From assembly GCA_963789255.1 (NCBI GenBank), contig CAWBJW010000001.1, positions 248,001 to 312,000 on the forward strand: a stretch of 64,000 nucleotides of DNA. Reading direction: 5' to 3'. The translations under genes and the position numbers were made by a program. Positions 60,749 to 64,000 of this stretch are shown in pieces. The notes under the pieces are model-generated. The model worked only from the letters and a program-made list of their open reading frames with translations. It was not told the origin of the DNA and did not search any database. This DNA comes from DATARH01 sp963789255 (GTDB lineage: Bacteria > Pseudomonadota > Alphaproteobacteria > ATCC43930 > CGMCC-115725). The number at the start of each line of letters is the position of its first letter. Position 1 is the stretch's first letter.

Positions 60749-61651
60749 ATGTCCCTGCTCCCCTTCGACGATCGCGACGGCTTCATCTGGTATGACGGAA
60801 GGCTCGTCCCGTGGCGCGATGCCAAGCTGCATGTGCTGTCGCACGGCCTCCATTATGCGAGTTGCGTGTTCGAAGGCGAGCGCATCTACAACGGCAAGGT
60901 CTTTCATATGGAAGACCACAACGCGCGGCTGATCAACTCGGCCAGGATCCTCGGCTTCGAGATCCCGGCCAGCATGGACGATCTGGCCAAGGCTACGCTG
61001 GAGCTGGTCGCCAGCAACAAGATCGTCGACGGCTATGTCCGCCCGGTGGCGTGGCGCGGCGCCGAGCAGATGGGCGTCTCGGCGCAGCAGAGCAAGATCC
61101 ACCTGGCGCTCGCCTGCTGGGACTGGCCGGCCTATTTCTCGCCGGAGGCGCGCGCCAAGGGCATCAAGATGCTGTGGTCGCGCTGGGCCCGCCCGGCGCC
61201 CAATACCGCGCCGGTTCACGCCAAGGCCTCGGGCCTTTACATGATCTGCACGATGGCCAAGCACGAGGCCGAGGCCGAGGGGTGCGACGACGCCTTGATG
61301 CTCGACTGGCGCGGCCAACTCGCCGAGGGCACCGGCGCCAACATCTTCCTGGCGATCAACGGCGAACTGCACACCCCGACGCCGGATTGCTTCCTCAACG
61401 GCATCACCAGGCAGACGGTGATCGGCCTCGCCAAGGCGCGCGGCATCAAGGTGGTCGAGCGCGCCATCATGCCCGAGGAACTGGCCAAGGCCGACGAGGT
61501 GTTCCTGACCGGCTCGGCCGCCGAGGTGACGCCGGTCGGCGAGATCATCGGCCCGGTCGGCCATTACCGCTTCACGCCCGGCACGTTGTGCCGGCTGATG
61601 TGGGAGGATTTCGACCGCACCGTCGGCAAGAAGGTCGCCAGCGCGGCGTAG
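60749..61651 (+). CDS. ilvE: Branched-chain amino acid aminotransferase
   Basis: A 300-residue fold-type IV aminotransferase that interconverts leucine, isoleucine and valine with their keto acids. It has LSHGLHYASCVFEGERIYNGKVF, the PLP-lysine region VHAKASGLYM, then LMLDWRGQLAEGTGANIFLA and FLTGSAAEVTPVGEI. GGGAGG precedes the ATG at 60749. It is divergent from the MarR regulator and is followed eleven bases later by the SIR2-like gene. Confidence 0.93.
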   Translation: MSLLPFDDRDGFIWYDGRLVPWRDAKLHVLSHGLHYASCVFEGERIYNGKVFHMEDHNARLINSARILGFEIPASMDDLAKATLELVASNKIVDGYVRPVAWRGAEQMGVSAQQSKIHLALACWDWPAYFSPEARAKGIKMLWSRWARPAPNTAPVHAKASGLYMICTMAKHEAEAEGCDDALMLDWRGQLAEGTGANIFLAINGELHTPTPDCFLNGITRQTVIGLAKARGIKVVERAIMPEELAKADEVFLTGSAAEVTPVGEIIGPVGHYRFTPGTLCRLMWEDFDRTVGKKVASAA

Positions 61652-61662
61652 ACGTTCGAGGC

Positions 61663-62709
61663 ATGAAACCGCCTGTCCTTGTACTGCTGGGCGCTGGTTC
61701 CACAATTCATGCTGGCGCCCCATCAACTCAGGAGATCACCGATCGCGTGTCCCGCATCACCGACGAACCCATACGCTCCGTCGTTGCGTACCTCCGGGCG
61801 CAGCGCTCCGAAGCAGGCTTTAATTTCGAAACCGTCCTTGCCAGTCTTGAGGAGTTGGACGAGTTTGCCCTTCGGAAGCAAGTTCCGAACGCATGGCAGC
61901 GGGTTAGCGGCAATCTGAGTGCCTTTGCCGAACTACGCGAGGATTTTGCGAAATCGGCCGGAGACCAGTTCCTGACGGCGCGATGGGAAGTTATCAACGC
62001 GATTCATAAGTTCGTCACCGACAGAACGGCAAATTCCTCTCCAACGCGACTTAGGAGCTTTTTCGACCGGCTGCAGGAGGAATTCGACCTGACGGTTGTC
62101 ACCCTCAACTACGATGACCTGATCGACCAAGCCGGGCAGTGGTACGACGGGTTCGATGGTGACGGCACCTTCGATTTAGCCGGCTTTAATCGAAAGGCAA
62201 TAAGGCATTCGGCTGTCCTGCTCCATTTGCACGGCAGCGTCCGCTTTGGTTACCGCGCGCACCGCTATAATCCTCCGGGAGAGAGGCGCTTCGACATCGT
62301 TAAACACGGTCGCGCCGAGGAGGCCTTGAGATCGATCCCTCAGCGATCAGGCGAAATAGCCGGGCCCGCCCCCATCATCAGCGGGGAGAACAAGGATAAA
62401 TGGATGACCCGGCGTTGCGTCCCATTTGGATATTATTATAATGCATTTATTAACTGCGCACTTGACTGCCCGCGGCTAATTGTTATTGGTTATGGCTCTA
62501 ACGATCTACATGTTAATTCGTGGCTCGCAGACGATGCCCATCACCGGATCCATGGTTTCAATAAACGCATGGTGCTGATTGATAACGACCCGAAGCTACG
62601 AACGCAACATGTAAAGCGAGCGCTGATCTTTGGAGGAAATGACGGTAATTTCCCCCCACAAGACCCTGCGCAAGTCGAAGAGATTATCGATAGTCTCCGT
62701 CACCCGTAG
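61663..62709 (+). CDS. SIR2-like NADase-type protein
   Basis: A 348-residue SIR2-like protein (SIR2_2/DUF4917-like architecture). The Rossmann part reads VLLGAGSTIHAGAPSTQEIT. TVVTLNYDDLID supplies the conserved Asn-Asp, LLHLHGSVRFG the catalytic His, and LIVIGYGSND the second nucleotide contact. Stand-alone or multi-gene SIR2 proteins of this kind are common in anti-phage defence, where they deplete NAD. No partner (Argonaute, HerA, Dsr) is adjacent. The second half is noticeably less GC-rich than neighbours (around 62440-62520), which suggests transfer. Confidence 0.82.
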   Translation: MKPPVLVLLGAGSTIHAGAPSTQEITDRVSRITDEPIRSVVAYLRAQRSEAGFNFETVLASLEELDEFALRKQVPNAWQRVSGNLSAFAELREDFAKSAGDQFLTARWEVINAIHKFVTDRTANSSPTRLRSFFDRLQEEFDLTVVTLNYDDLIDQAGQWYDGFDGDGTFDLAGFNRKAIRHSAVLLHLHGSVRFGYRAHRYNPPGERRFDIVKHGRAEEALRSIPQRSGEIAGPAPIISGENKDKWMTRRCVPFGYYYNAFINCALDCPRLIVIGYGSNDLHVNSWLADDAHHRIHGFNKRMVLIDNDPKLRTQHVKRALIFGGNDGNFPPQDPAQVEEIIDSLRHP

Positions 62710-62852
62710 ACGCCGCATGGGGCGGTGATATTTGGAATGGGGGTTGGCGAGCCCGTTGGCGCCGATCTGCACCAACTCGGGCAGCCGGAACAGGGCGCCG
62801 TAATTCTCGCAGACATAACCGCCGGCCGGTCCGCCGGGTAGCTCAGCGCCAC
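62710..62852 (-). other. Possible gene remnant
   Basis: The minus-strand frame reads GGYVCENYGALFRLPELVQIGANGLANPHSKYH with protein-like composition but no start codon nor matching length. It may be the tail of a truncated gene left by an insertion event. I do not recognise the family. Confidence 0.35.
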
Positions 62853-63860
62853 CTATCGAGGAAGCGGTCGGACCGCAGACAACAGGCTATTGTCGAAATA
62901 GAGATAACCGTACAGGTAGTTCCATCGGTTTTGCCCGCTACGGGTGCCATTCATCGGAAATACTTCACATTGCTTCGTTACTAAATCCGAAATTTGGTTT
63001 TCTCCCATGCCGATCGGCAAGCCACGTTCACAAGCTGTTTCCTGCTCCTCTCCTTTTTGCAATCGCGCCGCGGTGACGCTCAGCTCTTTCTCGATTTCCA
63101 CTTCTTTCTCCAGAGTGACGACGGCTACCGCGAGGTCTTGTCCCGGAGCCCATTGGCCTAGGCATTTCTCAGCGTCCCGCATCTCTTTCACGACGGCGTT
63201 GAACAATAACCAAAGATGATGGTAATAGTTAACGGCATCTGTCGATTTGGTATTGTTCAAAATGCCGAGCCACACGCTGACAAATAATTTAGAGGTGGCG
63301 CCGCATCCCGGTGCCGTTTTCTGCATTTCCTGTTCCATTGAGGCGAGCGCTCTTCTCATAATTGCGGCGACTGCTGCGGGTTCTTTGAGTGCGCTCGTCA
63401 AGGCCGCGGTTTCGTGGGCCGTCTCGCGAGCCTTGGAAGCCTCCAGCACGGGCCGCCAGGGCTTCGGTAGGGGCATCTCGTCACAGTTCCCGCCAAAGGC
63501 GCGCGCTGCGGCGCTCCAGTCGCCACGATAACTCGCCGCGACTATGGACGCGCTCGCCGCCGCCAGATCGTGTCGCTCGCCGCTTGTTAGCAGGGGCACG
63601 CCTTCGATCGCCGCAGCGAGACGGAGTGCGCCGACCGCATCGGCCTGCCCGTCGGCCTCGAAAGACTTCGCCATCGCCGTAGTCTCGCCTTCAACGGCGG
63701 CGACCTGGCGACCGCGCACATCCGCGCATGCCGCTGCGGCGGCCAGGGCCTCCTCCCGCTGGCTGCGGTGGTGCTGATTCACCAAAAGCGCGACGAGGCC
63801 CGTCCCGAGCGCCGCGGCACACAGAATTGCGAGGACGACCTTGACAGTCGAGCGGGGCAT
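62853..63860 (-). CDS. Membrane-anchored hypothetical protein
   Basis: A 335-residue protein with one N-terminal membrane helix (VVLAILCAAALGTGLVALLV), so probably anchored with the rest in the periplasm. It is helix- and alanine-rich, with scattered cysteines (ACADVR, GGNCDE, GCGATS, EKCLG, TACERG, KQCEVF) that could form disulfides. I do not recognise a family. No operon partner is visible inside the window. Confidence 0.65.
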   Translation of the reverse strand: MPRSTVKVVLAILCAAALGTGLVALLVNQHHRSQREEALAAAAACADVRGRQVAAVEGETTAMAKSFEADGQADAVGALRLAAAIEGVPLLTSGERHDLAAASASIVAASYRGDWSAAARAFGGNCDEMPLPKPWRPVLEASKARETAHETAALTSALKEPAAVAAIMRRALASMEQEMQKTAPGCGATSKLFVSVWLGILNNTKSTDAVNYYHHLWLLFNAVVKEMRDAEKCLGQWAPGQDLAVAVVTLEKEVEIEKELSVTAARLQKGEEQETACERGLPIGMGENQISDLVTKQCEVFPMNGTRSGQNRWNYLYGYLYFDNSLLSAVRPLPR

Positions 63861-64000
63861 CGAGTTGAAGGTCTATTATGAGAATCAGACCGTTGCGTGA
63901 GCATTCTCAACGTTTGGCCATTCGTGATCAAGATCGGCACGGCCGAGGCGCAGCGGGAGAGGCTGATCGCGGGGCGATGGGAGAGCGAGCGTAGGGCGGA
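63861..64000. other. Window end, no assignable gene
   Basis: A short plus-strand frame from a GTG at 63924 (VIKIGTAEAQRERLIAGRW) runs off the end. It is too short to judge. It could start a gene divergent from the hypothetical protein. Confidence 0.3.

Noticed and set aside
1..64000. CRISPR array, integrase, transposase or rRNA genes
   Set aside because: No regularly spaced 25-40-base direct repeats with unique spacers were seen (the AGGGA units are too short and have no spacers), and no protein with recombinase or transposase motifs was found.

Overview
The window is about 64 kb of high-GC chromosomal DNA from an alphaproteobacterium. A Rhodospirillales or deep Hyphomicrobiales-like relative is most likely, and this rests on gene content only. 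The pointers are a scattered polyhydroxybutyrate (PHB) gene set (phaR, phaC-like, phaA, phaB, phasin), the HIG1-like protein next to a cobalamin adenosyltransferase, the ubiK/YbjN/proC neighbourhood, alphaproteobacterial XRE regulators, a GTTC-N7-GTTC (LexA-type) box, and intergenic palindromes of families common in this class. There is no rRNA, CRISPR array, transposase or prophage. Two tRNA genes (Thr-GGT, Ser-GGA) are present, both with encoded CCA.

Layout. 0-7.6 kb: a GNAT acetyltransferase, an M81 metallopeptidase and a class III aminotransferase, then a cluster headed by a perfect FNR/FixK box (small protein, DUF488, small protein, orphan succinate dehydrogenase iron-sulfur subunit, hemerythrin-like protein), then a Gfo/Idh oxidoreductase. 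7.6-16.4 kb: a periplasmic-binding/ATPase fusion protein, aspS, an aspartic protease, a NusG-like antiterminator with a sugar-nucleotide epimerase, tRNA-Thr, an MFS exporter and pdxJ. 16.5-24 kb: a HIG1-like protein, a frameshifted cobalamin adenosyltransferase, etfB-etfA-hydroxyacyl-CoA dehydrogenase, and a second M81 peptidase. 24-33.4 kb: purH and a mostly envelope/polysaccharide block (WecA/MraY-like transferase, XRE regulator, nucleotide-sugar dehydrogenase, asparagine synthase, lipid kinase, PagL-like lipid A deacylase, second XRE). 33.6-44.6 kb: an alpha/beta hydrolase, a PAS-GGDEF-EAL protein, PHB genes, then a WcbI-type protein beside an acyl carrier protein and a desaturase. 44.6-51.9 kb: a MetE-like protein, tRNA-Ser, comM, a response regulator, a higA/unknown/higB arrangement, a flavin monooxygenase, ubiK and ybjN.

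52-64 kb carries the most accessory-looking DNA. A two-gene DUF5131 (three-Cys-motif) plus TcmP module sits between ybjN and proC, with a LexA-type box immediately before its first gene. Further on are a TumE-like toxin overlapping an HNH-like protein, a two-component system, ilvE, a SIR2-like protein directly behind ilvE, and an unknown membrane-anchored protein. The SOS-box-linked module is my best candidate for an under-described system. The FNR-box cluster and the fusion sensor with a degenerate ATPase come next.

Sequence quality matters here. Seven otherwise well-conserved genes are broken by single extra bases, 15 events in all. Every event is in the same direction and many double a neighbouring base. 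Uncorrected sequencing insertions are the simplest explanation, so the genes marked pseudogene below are probably intact in the organism.
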